From NCBI RefSeq assembly GCF_030238365.1, contig NZ_JASSOT010000063.1, positions 372,001 to 436,000 of the forward strand: a stretch of 64,000 nucleotides of DNA, written 5' to 3'. Under the pieces are notes generated by a model. It made no database searches. It saw nothing but the letters and a program-made list of their open reading frames with translations, and had not been told where the DNA came from. A program made the position numbers and the translations under genes. The stretch is from Lelliottia wanjuensis (GTDB taxonomy: Bacteria; Pseudomonadota; Gammaproteobacteria; Enterobacterales; Enterobacteriaceae). Shown piece by piece: positions 16,644 to 24,669 of the stretch (positions are counted from its first letter, which is position 1; each line of letters starts with the position of its first letter).

Positions 16644-17609
16644 ATGAGTTATATTGATAATTTATCCAGAGTGCTAAATTGCTCTGTAATGAGTTTAATC
16701 TCCGGCTATATCAAAGCACCTAAAAAATATAAAGTGTTTTATATAAAAAAGAAAAATGGTAAAGGGCTTAGAGAAATAGCACAGCCATCTCCCGATGTTA
16801 AAGAAGTTCAGCGAGCAATAGTAAGCACGTTACTTGCTATGTTACCTGTACATGAATGTGCAAAAGCTTATATTAAAGAAACATCAATACTTAACAATGC
16901 TGAGCCTCATAGAAAAAATAAATACATCCTTAAAGTTGATTTTGAAAATTTCTTCTATTCAATTAAGCCACAAGATTTATACTTCTATCTTTTAAGAGGA
17001 GAAATTAAACTTACTCAGTTTGAATATGAAATCATTAGCCATTATCTTTTCAGACGAAAAAAAGGAGAAAAAAAATTAAGATTATGTATTGGGGCTCCAT
17101 CATCACCTATTATATCTAATATAGTTATGTATGACTTCGACTGTATTTTATCTAATTATTGTAATTCAAATAATATAGCGTATACCAGATATGCAGACGA
17201 TATAACGCTTTCATCTGAAAGCTACGGAAAAATCAAAGATGCATATAGTTTCATTGCCAGAGTAGTTTCTGATTTAAAAAAACCTGAACTTAAAATAAAC
17301 TCAGGTAAAACAAAGATTATTGGAAAAGGAAGATCTCGACGTGTTACAGGGGTTATAATCTCTAATGCAGGTGAACTTGGTGTAGGTAGGTTTCTAAGAA
17401 AAAAAATAAGAGCCTTAACTCATCTATATTCTAACCATAAGCTCTCGGAGAGAGACATCCCATACCTATTAGGAATGTTAGCGCATATAAAAAATATTGA
17501 GCCAGCATATTACGAAGCGTTAGTCAGTATCCATGGGGACGATTTGTTTAAAAAACTTGGAAAAGACTCTTGCCGAATTTTAGAGAATAAAAGAGGATAT
17601 AATAATTAA
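16644..17609 (+). CDS. ret: Retron reverse transcriptase
   Basis: A 321-residue reverse transcriptase of typical retron size. The catalytic YADD is at residues 183-186 and the first catalytic Asp at 99 (KVDF). Two retron hallmarks are present: the NAxxH motif (NAEPH, residues 85-89) and VTG at residues 234-236. AGGAG lies just before the ATG at 16644. It copies the msd part of the RNA at 15480-15612 into msDNA joined by a 2'-5' bond. With the effector it forms a tripartite anti-phage complex. All sequence features are intact, so the retron looks functional. Confidence 0.95.
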   Translation: MSYIDNLSRVLNCSVMSLISGYIKAPKKYKVFYIKKKNGKGLREIAQPSPDVKEVQRAIVSTLLAMLPVHECAKAYIKETSILNNAEPHRKNKYILKVDFENFFYSIKPQDLYFYLLRGEIKLTQFEYEIISHYLFRRKKGEKKLRLCIGAPSSPIISNIVMYDFDCILSNYCNSNNIAYTRYADDITLSSESYGKIKDAYSFIARVVSDLKKPELKINSGKTKIIGKGRSRRVTGVIISNAGELGVGRFLRKKIRALTHLYSNHKLSERDIPYLLGMLAHIKNIEPAYYEALVSIHGDDLFKKLGKDSCRILENKRGYNN

Positions 17610-17616
17610 TTTTTAT

Positions 17617-17649
17617 TACCTCCTCACGCTTTAATATTAAGGGGAGGTA
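17617..17649 (+). terminator. Hairpin after the retron operon
   Basis: TACCTCCTC (17617-17625) pairs with GGGGAGGTA (17641-17649), one wobble, followed by TATATTTG. A weak terminator candidate. Confidence 0.5.
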
Positions 17650-17787
17650 TATTTGAGTCCAAAAGCTTATAACTTTTTTCCCATAATCACTTAAAATTAT
17701 GTATATTATCGGTATGTTCTCTACCGAGATAGAATTCAACGCTATGAAGTGGGGCAAAAAGTGAACACTAGCCCTTCTTTTAAAATG

Positions 17788-17796
17788 TGATATAAT
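17788..17796 (+). promoter_or_regulatory. Extended -10 promoter of the caspase-like gene
   Basis: TGATATAAT is a perfect extended -10 element. No good -35 box lies upstream. It gives the protease gene its own promoter, separate from the retron. Confidence 0.55.
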
Positions 17797-17842
17797 ACAA
17801 AAAGATATAATTAACCAAAAATTTAAATAATGGAATTTTCAT

Positions 17843-19594
17843 ATGAGAGACTTTCGTTACTTCCTTAAAGAAAAATATAGCAATAGCAGAGCATTAGTTA
17901 TTGGCATAAATATATATAAAAACATATCTCCTCTTTCGTATGCAGTAAATGATGCAACAGAAATAAGAGATTTACTCATTAGTGAATTCGGTTTTTTAGA
18001 AGAAAATATTTCTTTTCTGCTAGATGAAGAAGCAAGCAAAGATAATATATTGCGGTCATTTGCAAGACTGACCAGAGATGATATTGAACTTGATGAAAGA
18101 ATTTTTATTTTTTACGCTGGGCATGGTGAAACTCGTACAGGAATATATGGTGAAGTTGGTTTCTTAGTTCCGCACGATGCTATTGTTGAGGAATTATCGA
18201 CATTTATTCGTTGGGATGAGCTTACTAAAAATGCAGAGTTAATAAGAGCCAAACATATTCTATTCATCATGGATGCTTGCTACGGAGGCTTGGCTTTAAC
18301 CCGGGGTATAGGGCCAGGTAGTACTCGTTTTTTAAACGACATGATGCTACGTTACTCAAGACAAGTACTTACCGCCGGTAAAGCTGATGAAACCGTAGCT
18401 GACTCCGGTGGCCCCTTATCCAATCACTCCGTATTTACCGGTCATTTAATTGAAGGGCTCAAAGGAAAAGCAGTAACAGATAATGGGGTTTTAACTGCTA
18501 ATGGTTTAATGACTTATGTGTATAACAAAGTGTCTAATGATAAAACATCGAATCAGACACCACATTATGGTTATATTGATGGCGATGGTGATTTTATTTT
18601 TACTTCCCCATCATGGTCTGATAATGACTCAGAAAAAATGACTGAAAATGATAGATTGATTTCAATACCTTATATTCAAGAAGAGTTCTCCCCGTTAAAA
18701 ATTGAAGATAAAATTAGGAAAACAAAGAAACTATTGGCAAATGACTCATCATCCATTGAATTGCATGATTTTGTCATCGATGAAGTAAAAAATTATCTTT
18801 CTCAAACAAGTGAAGATTTCTTTTCTGTAAATGGTCAGTACACAAAAGAAGTACTCCTTGAGAGAATTTCAAAATATGAACAGCATTCTCAAAACATAAA
18901 CTTGATCATTTCATGTATAGCATATTGGGCACGCCCTTTACATATTTCATTATTAAGAAAAGCATTAGCTCGTTCAACCGATCGACTTGAGAGAGGGGGG
19001 GGGCTCACTTTATGGTTAAATCTCCGATGGTATCCTTTAATAATGCAATTATACTCATTAGGGATATCAGCCCTTGAAAATAAGCAATATGATACCTTAT
19101 TCGAGGTATTCTTTATAAAATTAGATTCATCACTTTCTTATGATGGAAAGCAATCTTACTTGGTAGAAGCTGTTGCCAATGCTATTTTAGAATTAACTCG
19201 ACACGACACTTTTAAGCAACTCCCCGGTTTTGAAAGGTTTTACACACCAATGAGTGAACATCTCCATACAATATTACAACCATTGATTGATGACACTCTT
19301 TTCATTGGAAAGAATTATGAAAATACATTTGATGAGTTTGAATGCCTATTTTCACTTGTTGTTGCTGATTTAAAAAATCAACAAGAACGTACAGTATGGG
19401 GACCTATCGGTCGTTTTGGTTGGAAACAACAGCGCGGTAACAACGCCCCTCTATCTAATATGATTCGTGAAGCCAAAGCGCAAGGCCAAAATTGGGCACC
19501 ATTGAAAAGTGGTTTTTTTGGAGGAGATATTACGAGATTCTCTACAGTAGCAGATGAATACTTAAAAGGCGTATCACAATTACATTGGTATTAA
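17843..19594 (+). CDS. Caspase-family (C14) protease, putative defence effector
   Basis: A 583-residue protein. Residues 1-250 form a caspase/metacaspase domain: start RALVIGINIYKNISPLSYAVNDA, catalytic His94 in YAGHGE, catalytic Cys146 in MDACYGG. The remaining 330 residues are predicted helical and I do not recognise them; they could sense a trigger or hold the protease inactive. Many bacterial defence systems use a caspase-like enzyme to kill the infected cell, and this one sits beside a retron at the end of a genomic island. It is monocistronic by spacing and very AT-rich. A free-standing role, or a link with the convergent pair downstream, is inference. Confidence 0.85.
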   Translation: MRDFRYFLKEKYSNSRALVIGINIYKNISPLSYAVNDATEIRDLLISEFGFLEENISFLLDEEASKDNILRSFARLTRDDIELDERIFIFYAGHGETRTGIYGEVGFLVPHDAIVEELSTFIRWDELTKNAELIRAKHILFIMDACYGGLALTRGIGPGSTRFLNDMMLRYSRQVLTAGKADETVADSGGPLSNHSVFTGHLIEGLKGKAVTDNGVLTANGLMTYVYNKVSNDKTSNQTPHYGYIDGDGDFIFTSPSWSDNDSEKMTENDRLISIPYIQEEFSPLKIEDKIRKTKKLLANDSSSIELHDFVIDEVKNYLSQTSEDFFSVNGQYTKEVLLERISKYEQHSQNINLIISCIAYWARPLHISLLRKALARSTDRLERGGGLTLWLNLRWYPLIMQLYSLGISALENKQYDTLFEVFFIKLDSSLSYDGKQSYLVEAVANAILELTRHDTFKQLPGFERFYTPMSEHLHTILQPLIDDTLFIGKNYENTFDEFECLFSLVVADLKNQQERTVWGPIGRFGWKQQRGNNAPLSNMIREAKAQGQNWAPLKSGFFGGDITRFSTVADEYLKGVSQLHWY

Positions 19595-19638
19595 TACTTA
19601 GCTAAAGCGCCATTATTTTATATAAAGGCGCTTAATTT

Positions 19639-20145
19639 TTACTCCTGCTCCCATTCGTTACAAACAGTCAAAGTGGCCTTATATTTTTTTGCAGATATAT
19701 TATAGTATGAAAAAAGGTCCGGGCTTGACATTATGTTTTTTATTTCATTAATATATGTCTCTTTAAACATCATTTTATCAACCTTGCCATCTAAATATTT
19801 CTGGCAAGCTTCGTCATATTGATTCAAAAGATCCTCAACGCAAGAATCATAAGCTTTATATAATAATTCAAGCGCATATTCGTCTTCATTAGTCAAAGAG
19901 CCAGATTTCTTTTTCGCTAAGAAAGGAGACAAAATTGGTGTCATATTGTTTATTGTATTTCTAGCACTTGTTATACCAGTTCTGATCTGTAATTCAATTG
20001 CTCCATGCTGCAATTTCAAAGCCTCATTTGCATTCTGCTGCGCGACCTTAACATCTTGTCTAGATTTAATAAATGTATAGATAGATAACAATAGAGCAAT
20101 TATAGAAACCCCCAAGGAATACAAGTTATAGCTATCTGAACTCAT
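19639..20145 (-). CDS. Membrane-anchored protein of unknown function (pair, second gene)
   Basis: A 168-residue protein with one N-terminal membrane segment (residues about 9-26), then a charged region with coiled-coil character (SRQDVKVAQQNANEAL) and a helical soluble domain. I do not recognise it. Its ATG overlaps the stop of the upstream gene (ATGA, 20142-20145), so the two are coupled. It converges on the caspase-like gene, 44 bases between the stops. The membrane anchor and the partner suggest a two-component sensor or toxin arrangement, but no function can be assigned. Confidence 0.75.
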   Translation of the reverse strand: MSSDSYNLYSLGVSIIALLLSIYTFIKSRQDVKVAQQNANEALKLQHGAIELQIRTGITSARNTINNMTPILSPFLAKKKSGSLTNEDEYALELLYKAYDSCVEDLLNQYDEACQKYLDGKVDKMMFKETYINEIKNIMSSPDLFSYYNISAKKYKATLTVCNEWEQE

Positions 20146-20447
20146 TGATGTCGTCCTCTATTGAGCATTGCAATTAAATCTATTAAATCATCATTGCTTG
20201 CATAATTGTCTCCACGAGTATTAATTTTTATTGAATCATTATTCTTATCAGACAGGTTGCCTTGTTCATTCGCTATAGTTTTCTTTATTTCGTGAATAAT
20301 TGCGTTTTTTTGCTTTTGTGATATCTTCCTGATCCGAATAGCTAAACCTAGTTCTAACAGTACATTTCTTAGTTCACTTAATCTCTCTTTTTCAGCTGCA
20401 TTTACTACACGTAACACATACGAATCGTATGACATATCACTTACCAT
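20142..20447 (-). CDS. Small soluble protein of unknown function (pair, first gene)
   Basis: A 101-residue charged protein with no membrane segment and no domain I recognise. AGGAG lies 8 bases before the ATG at 20447, which supports MVSDM as the start over the internal ATG at 20435. It is rich in Lys, Arg and Asn and is likely helical for residues 15-65. It leads an operon with the membrane-anchored gene and is the last gene before the island's right end. Confidence 0.72.
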   Translation of the reverse strand: MVSDMSYDSYVLRVVNAAEKERLSELRNVLLELGLAIRIRKISQKQKNAIIHEIKKTIANEQGNLSDKNNDSIKINTRGDNYASNDDLIDLIAMLNRGRHQ

Positions 20448-20732
20448 ATATTTTCTCCTGTAGATCTATAATAGAATCATACAATATTTTTTCTATTAAA
20501 TGAAATAGTTACATGTCTTTAAGCTGATAATTAGTACGTCTATCTACATTGTGTATAGCCATGAACTAACACTAATTACAAATCACTGCTAAGTGATAAC
20601 AATGTTATATCTTAAATTTGCTATAAATCACACTTTTGACTCAAAATTTGTATGGGGGCTTATTTGAGGGCTCGTATTTAATCGTGCCATAAAAAAATAA
20701 TTAAAATTCAATTAGATATGTGAAATATTGTA
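20448..20732. other. AT-rich island end without genes
   Basis: About 285 bases. TGGGGGCTTA at 20653-20662 repeats the 10-mer at 8812-8821 near the left end, in the same orientation, and in both places it is followed by a second GGGC block. This may be an integrase arm site. Promoters for the minus-strand pair must also lie here. Confidence 0.45.
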
Positions 20733-20749
20733 TCCAGTCAGAGGAGCCA
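20733..20749 (+). repeat. attR, 17-bp direct repeat
   Basis: An exact copy of the tRNA-Asn 3' end (8683-8699). Only this fragment is present, so it is not a second tRNA here. It marks the right end of the island. Confidence 0.9.
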
Positions 20750-20758
20750 TATTTAGAG

Positions 20759-20791
20759 AAGCCCGCTCAGGTAAACCTGAGCGGGCTTTTT
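20759..20791 (+). terminator. Original terminator of the first tRNA-Asn, displaced by the island
   Basis: GCCCGCTCAGGT (20761-20772) pairs with ACCTGAGCGGGC (20775-20786), followed by TTTTT. It lies 12 bases after the attR repeat, the same layout as after the other tRNA-Asn copies. This shows the 12 kb between is inserted DNA. Confidence 0.85.
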
Positions 20792-20856
20792 GTTATGTTC
20801 GCCAGCGTTCTGAAAATTCGTTATCATCCGTTCCCCTTCTCTGCCCGGTCAGCCTG

Positions 20857-21540
20857 ATGTCACCCATTATCGATACCTTTGTTGCCCCACCGTGCCATGA
20901 CCAGATTGAAATTGTCTCTCAGGACGAACATCTGGTGCTGATCAACAAGCCCGCCGGGCTGCTGAGCCTCTCGGGGAAAAACCCGCAGAATCTCGATTCG
21001 GTGCATCACCGGCTGGTGAAGATCTTCCCCGGCTGCACGCTGGTTCACCGTCTGGATTTCGGTACGTCTGGTTTGATGGTGGTGGCCCGCAACAAAGCGA
21101 TCAACGCCGCACTGTGCCAGCAGTTCAGCGAACGCACGGTGACGAAGGTGTACAGCGCCCTGCTCTGCGGGCATCTGGATAATGATGAAGGGGTGATAGA
21201 CGCGGCGATAGCCAAAGATCCGGCCCTGTTCCCGCTGATGTCGATATGTTCTGTTAGCGGCAAACCCGCCCGCTCTCGCTACCGGGTGGTTGATCGTTTT
21301 TACCGTGAGTTACTGCCGTTGACGCGGGTAGAGCTAACCCCGGAGACCGGGCGGACCCACCAGCTGCGCATTCACTGCCAGCAGCTGGGCCACCCTATTC
21401 TGGGCTGCGATCTGTATGGCGGCCTTCTGCTCCCGGGTACAGAACAGACGCCGCGGCTGATGCTGCATGCCAGCGAGCTGGATTTCGTGCATCCCGTCAG
21501 CGGGGAGGGGGTCTGCGCCCGCCATACTCCACCGTTCTAA
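20857..21540 (+). CDS. RluA-family RNA pseudouridine synthase
   Basis: A 227-residue protein of the RluA family. The catalytic motif HRLDFGTSGLMVVAR contains the conserved Asp that attacks uridine, and ETGRTHQLRIH is the RNA-binding region. The N-terminal stretch VLINKPAGLLSLSG and the HPILG motif are also typical. It lacks an S4 domain, as RluA does. It isomerises specific uridines in rRNA or tRNA; the target site is unknown. The ATG at 20857 is chosen because upstream in-frame sequence is part of the attR and terminator. It is probably a paralogue of RluA, which usually lies elsewhere. Confidence 0.87.
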   Translation: MSPIIDTFVAPPCHDQIEIVSQDEHLVLINKPAGLLSLSGKNPQNLDSVHHRLVKIFPGCTLVHRLDFGTSGLMVVARNKAINAALCQQFSERTVTKVYSALLCGHLDNDEGVIDAAIAKDPALFPLMSICSVSGKPARSRYRVVDRFYRELLPLTRVELTPETGRTHQLRIHCQQLGHPILGCDLYGGLLLPGTEQTPRLMLHASELDFVHPVSGEGVCARHTPPF

Positions 21541-21552
21541 CGGCGAAAATCC

Positions 21553-22092
21553 TTACCACATCAGATCGTCAGGGATTTTGAAATCTGCATACGGATCGTC
21601 TTCGTCCTGCTCTTCCTGACTCAACGCACTGTTCAGGACGATACTGTCCGCATCGCGCTGGGCGATTTTATCGGCCACGCTGGCAGGGATAATCGCATAT
21701 TCGCTCTTGCCGCTGCTGTCCACCACCAGGCGGGCAATTGCCAGACGACCGTTGATCAGCTGCGCCTGCGTCTGCTTATCGACGGCGATTTTTTTGATCA
21801 GATTATTGTCGGTGAAGTTGAAGTCGATGTTGCCTCTTGAAACATCGATGCGGTTCATCTCAATCAGCTGCTTCACCTGCGCTTTAAACTCTTTCGCCAG
21901 CGTCGCCTGTTTCTGCTGCTCGCTCAGCTGTTTGTCACGCTCCATCTGCGCTTTTTTATTCTCTTCCACGGCTTCTCTGGCCTCACGGGCCTGAACGCGG
22001 GATTTTTTGGCGGTTCGCTGAACCTTGGCCACTTTTTTGCTGGAGACGAGTCCGGCTTTGAGCATCTGCTCTTGTAAGGTAAGTTTTGTCAT
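21553..22092 (-). CDS. DUF2058 protein, YaiL-like
   Basis: A 179-residue protein very similar to E. coli YaiL (start MTKLTLQEQMLKAGLV, end DDPYADFKIPDDLMW). Residues 25-75 are a highly charged Lys/Arg/Glu-rich helix and the C-terminal half is a compact domain. It is soluble and reported as nucleoprotein-associated, with no proven function. It converges on the pseudouridine synthase with 12 bases between the stops. In E. coli the gene is at another map position, so this is either a moved orthologue or a second copy. Confidence 0.88.
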   Translation of the reverse strand: MTKLTLQEQMLKAGLVSSKKVAKVQRTAKKSRVQAREAREAVEENKKAQMERDKQLSEQQKQATLAKEFKAQVKQLIEMNRIDVSRGNIDFNFTDNNLIKKIAVDKQTQAQLINGRLAIARLVVDSSGKSEYAIIPASVADKIAQRDADSIVLNSALSQEEQDEDDPYADFKIPDDLMW

Positions 22093-22162
22093 CTTCGTAT
22101 CTGAACCTGATCAATATTTGCAGGGATTATACCTGCAATTGGTCAGGCTGGCTAAGCGCGCC

Positions 22163-22193
22163 CCAAAACAAAAAGCCTGCACGCGGGCAGGCT
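22163..22193 (-). terminator. Terminator of cbl
   Basis: AGCCTGC and GCAGGCT (22174-22180, 22187-22193) form a hairpin followed on the minus strand by TTTTGTTTT. Confidence 0.8.
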
Positions 22194-22216
22194 TCTGGCT
22201 TTCGTCCGTTTAGCGA

Positions 22217-23167
22217 TCAAATCTGGTAATCGATCGCCACCTCTTCTGTCTCCATGACCTGACGCTTGATTTCATCCACCGACAGCCCGGCGTTACAGAG
22301 TTCGATAAAGCGCCAGACGTAGTTGCGCTGCAGCTGTCCACGCTTGAGCCCCAGCCAGACGGTGTTGGCATCAAACAGATGACGCGTGTCCAGTCGCACC
22401 AAATCGCCCAGCTCACGTTCGCCGCCCGACTGTTCGGCCACCAGCCCGATACCCAGTCCGAGTTCAACGTAAGTTTTGATCACATCCGAATCCTGCGCGC
22501 TGAGCACGATATCCGGCGTTAACCCTTTGCGGTTAAAGGCTTCGTCGATGCGTGAACGCCCGGTGATGCCCTGCCGATAGGTGATCAGCGGCCATCTGGC
22601 GATATCTTCGAGGGTGAGAGGCGAAACCTGATGGAGAGGATGGTCGACGGGCAACAGCAGGCTGTGGTGCCAGCGGAACCAGGGGAACGCCACCAGCAGC
22701 GGGTCATTGCTCAGACGTTCACTGGCGATACCGATATCCGCCCCGCCGTTTTGCAGCAGGACTTCAATCTCCTGCGGGGTGCCCTGAATCAGCTCCAGGC
22801 GAACATCCGGGAACAGCTCGCGAAACGCCTTGATCACCGGCGGCAAACTGTAGCGCGCCTGGGTGTGGGTGGTGGCGATGGTCAGCACCCCGGACGCATC
22901 GTTGGTGAAGAGATCCGCCAGACGGCGGACGTTGCTGGCTTCGTTGAGGATCCGCTCCGCGATGGTCAGCAGCGCCTTGCCGGGCTCGGTCATCCCCAGC
23001 AGACGTTTCCCGCGACGGATGAAAATCTCGATGCCCAGCTCTTCTTCCAGCTCGCGGATGTGGCGGCTGACGCCTGACTGAGAGGTGTAAAGCATGTTGG
23101 CGACTTCGGTCAGGTTGTAGTCCCGCCTGGCCGCCTCACGGATAATTTTAAGTTGCTGGAAATTCAC
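22217..23167 (-). CDS. cbl: Cbl, LysR-type regulator of sulfur starvation genes
   Basis: A 316-residue LysR regulator, the length of E. coli Cbl. The N-terminal winged helix-turn-helix starts MNFQQLKIIREAARRDYNLTE with SQSGVSRHIRELE as recognition part, and the effector domain follows from about residue 90. Cbl activates tau and ssu genes for taurine and sulfonate use, and binds adenosine 5'-phosphosulfate as anti-coactivator. It lies directly downstream of nac in the same direction, with 96 bases between, as in E. coli and Klebsiella. Transcription from the nac promoter may extend into it. Confidence 0.95.
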   Translation of the reverse strand: MNFQQLKIIREAARRDYNLTEVANMLYTSQSGVSRHIRELEEELGIEIFIRRGKRLLGMTEPGKALLTIAERILNEASNVRRLADLFTNDASGVLTIATTHTQARYSLPPVIKAFRELFPDVRLELIQGTPQEIEVLLQNGGADIGIASERLSNDPLLVAFPWFRWHHSLLLPVDHPLHQVSPLTLEDIARWPLITYRQGITGRSRIDEAFNRKGLTPDIVLSAQDSDVIKTYVELGLGIGLVAEQSGGERELGDLVRLDTRHLFDANTVWLGLKRGQLQRNYVWRFIELCNAGLSVDEIKRQVMETEEVAIDYQI

Positions 23168-23263
23168 GATTCACTCCGGCGCATCTGACATAGCCCTATT
23201 GTTAGAGTCAGCAGACCTGCAGAACAAATAATAAAAACCAGCATCTTATTCCTTTATGGAATA

Positions 23264-24181
23264 TCAGCTCACGAGCTGCAGTTCACGATTCTCCAGCGAA
23301 GGACGGCTGACCAGCGACATCAGGATCTCTTTCACCGCCTGTGCCTGCGGTGACAGGGAGCCGCGCGCGGACATATTCAGGGACAGCGGCAGGCTCATGG
23401 ACGGCGTGGTGATCCGCGCCATCCAGCCGTTCGCGGCGCTGCACAGGGAGCGCGCGGCAGATTCCGGCAGCACCGTGACGCCCATTCCGCTGGCAATCGC
23501 GGCGGTCAGGGTGGAAATAGAGTCGATCTCGCCGATGATTTTGGCCGTCAGTCGGCGCAGGGAGAAGGCTTCGTCGACGCGCAGACGCACGGCGCTGTAG
23601 TCGCGCGGCAGGAACAGATTCATCTCGGCAACCGCCGTTAAATCGATGCTCTGACCCGGACAGTCGCGCGTCCCTACCAGATAGAGATCTTCTTTCAGCA
23701 GCGGCTGGCTGGTGATCCCTGCAATCGGCGAGCGATCGTAGAGCACGGCCATATCCAGCTGACCGTTAAGCAGTTTATCGTTCAGCACCGACCCACTGTT
23801 TTCATGCAGATAGACCAGCACTTCCGGCAGCTCGGCGCGAACGGCCTGCAGCAGCGGCATGGTAATGGACGAGGCGGCAGTGCCTGGCGCCAGGCCAATC
23901 GACACCTGCCCGCTCAGGGTGTGGCCGACGTTGCACACGGCCAGCTGCGCCTGTTCACACTGGCGCAGAATCGTGCGCGCATGGGTATAGAGGATCTTAC
24001 CGGCTTCGGTTGGCGTGACGCCGCGCTTGGTGCGGATCAACAGCTGCTGGTCCAGTTCACCTTCCAGAGTGGCCACCTGCTGGCTCAGCGCAGGCTGCGC
24101 GATATGCAACACTTCCGCGGCCTGGGTCAGGCTACCGATATCGACGATTTTTACGAAGTATTTCAGTCGTCTTAAGTTCAT
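23264..24181 (-). CDS. nac: Nac, nitrogen assimilation control LysR regulator
   Basis: A 305-residue LysR regulator, full length. The DNA-binding domain starts MNLRRLKYFVKIVDIGSLTQA with ALSQQVATLE. Nac links the sigma-54/NtrC nitrogen response to sigma-70 promoters such as hut, put and ure, and represses gdh and itself. It needs no small-molecule ligand. A sigma-54 promoter and an NtrC-type site lie upstream, as known for this gene, which confirms the identity. Confidence 0.96.
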   Translation of the reverse strand: MNLRRLKYFVKIVDIGSLTQAAEVLHIAQPALSQQVATLEGELDQQLLIRTKRGVTPTEAGKILYTHARTILRQCEQAQLAVCNVGHTLSGQVSIGLAPGTAASSITMPLLQAVRAELPEVLVYLHENSGSVLNDKLLNGQLDMAVLYDRSPIAGITSQPLLKEDLYLVGTRDCPGQSIDLTAVAEMNLFLPRDYSAVRLRVDEAFSLRRLTAKIIGEIDSISTLTAAIASGMGVTVLPESAARSLCSAANGWMARITTPSMSLPLSLNMSARGSLSPQAQAVKEILMSLVSRPSLENRELQLVS

Positions 24182-24237
24182 TTTGCCCCCTGTTAAAATA
24201 CAGTGCCGGTACTGGCGCTCATTGTTAAGAAGGTTTT

Positions 24238-24253
24238 TGCAATATGGGTGCCA
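24238..24253 (-). promoter_or_regulatory. Sigma-54 promoter of nac
   Basis: On the minus strand the sequence reads TGGCACCCATATTGCA. It matches TGGCAC-N5-TTGCA exactly, with GG and GC in the -24 and -12 positions. It lies about 60 bases before the nac start codon. Confidence 0.9.
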
Positions 24254-24370
24254 GTTTTTGCAGGAGGACCGATGAGTGCGCTAAGCGGCTGAAAATAAGG
24301 AAATCTAATCACTGGAGGCGGTTTGATGACGGAAACAGTGGTTTGCGATCTGCCCCATTAGGGGTATGGC

Positions 24371-24387
24371 TGCACCAGAAGTGTGCA
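24371..24387 (-). promoter_or_regulatory. NtrC-type enhancer site of nac
   Basis: TGCACCAGAAGTGTGCA is close to the NtrC palindrome TGCAC-N7-GTGCA. It lies about 125 bases upstream of the sigma-54 promoter, a suitable enhancer distance. Confidence 0.75.
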
Positions 24388-24454
24388 TTTTGTCGGGAAA
24401 GAGAGCACTTTGCTGAAATTGTCAGCAAACGATCACAGGAGGTCGATCTCCCCT

Positions 24455-24483
24455 TTGACAAGCGTTATCGGGGTCGATAATAT
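24455..24483 (+). promoter_or_regulatory. Promoter of tRNA-Asn (second copy)
   Basis: TTGACA (24455-24460), 17-base spacer, TAATAT (24478-24483), followed by the GC-rich discriminator GCGCCCCG. Confidence 0.8.
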
Positions 24484-24501
24484 GCGCCCCGTTCACACGA
24501 T

Positions 24502-24577
24502 TCCTCTGTAGTTCAGTCGGTAGAACGGCGGACTGTTAATCCGTATGTCACTGGTTCGAGTCCAGTCAGAGGAGCCA
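24502..24577 (+). tRNA. asn tRNA: tRNA-Asn (GTT), second copy
   Basis: 76 bases, identical to the copy at 8624-8699, with encoded CCA and anticodon GTT. Its 3' end is an unoccupied 17-bp attachment sequence. Confidence 0.96.
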
Positions 24578-24584
24578 AATTTGA

Positions 24585-24614
24585 AAAGCCTGCTTTTAAA
24601 GCAGGCTTTTTGCT
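24585..24614 (+). terminator. Terminator of the second tRNA-Asn
   Basis: AAGCCTGC and GCAGGCTT form a stem around TTTTAAA, followed by TTTTTGCTTTT. Confidence 0.85.
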
Positions 24615-24632
24615 TTTCTGCGTTTGGTAAAT

Positions 24633-24665
24633 TGCCGGGTGGCGGCTTTGCCTTACCCGGCCTAC
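24633..24665. repeat. REP element
   Basis: GCCGGGTGGCGGCTTTGCCTTACCCGGCCTAC-type palindrome between the tRNA terminator and the end of the ATPase gene. It belongs to the same family as the elements at 33503 and 39046. Confidence 0.75.
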
Positions 24666-24669
24666 CGTT

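Noticed and set aside
20733..20749. Possible second tRNA-Asn near the island end
   Set aside because: Only the last 17 bases of the tRNA are present; it is the attachment repeat.
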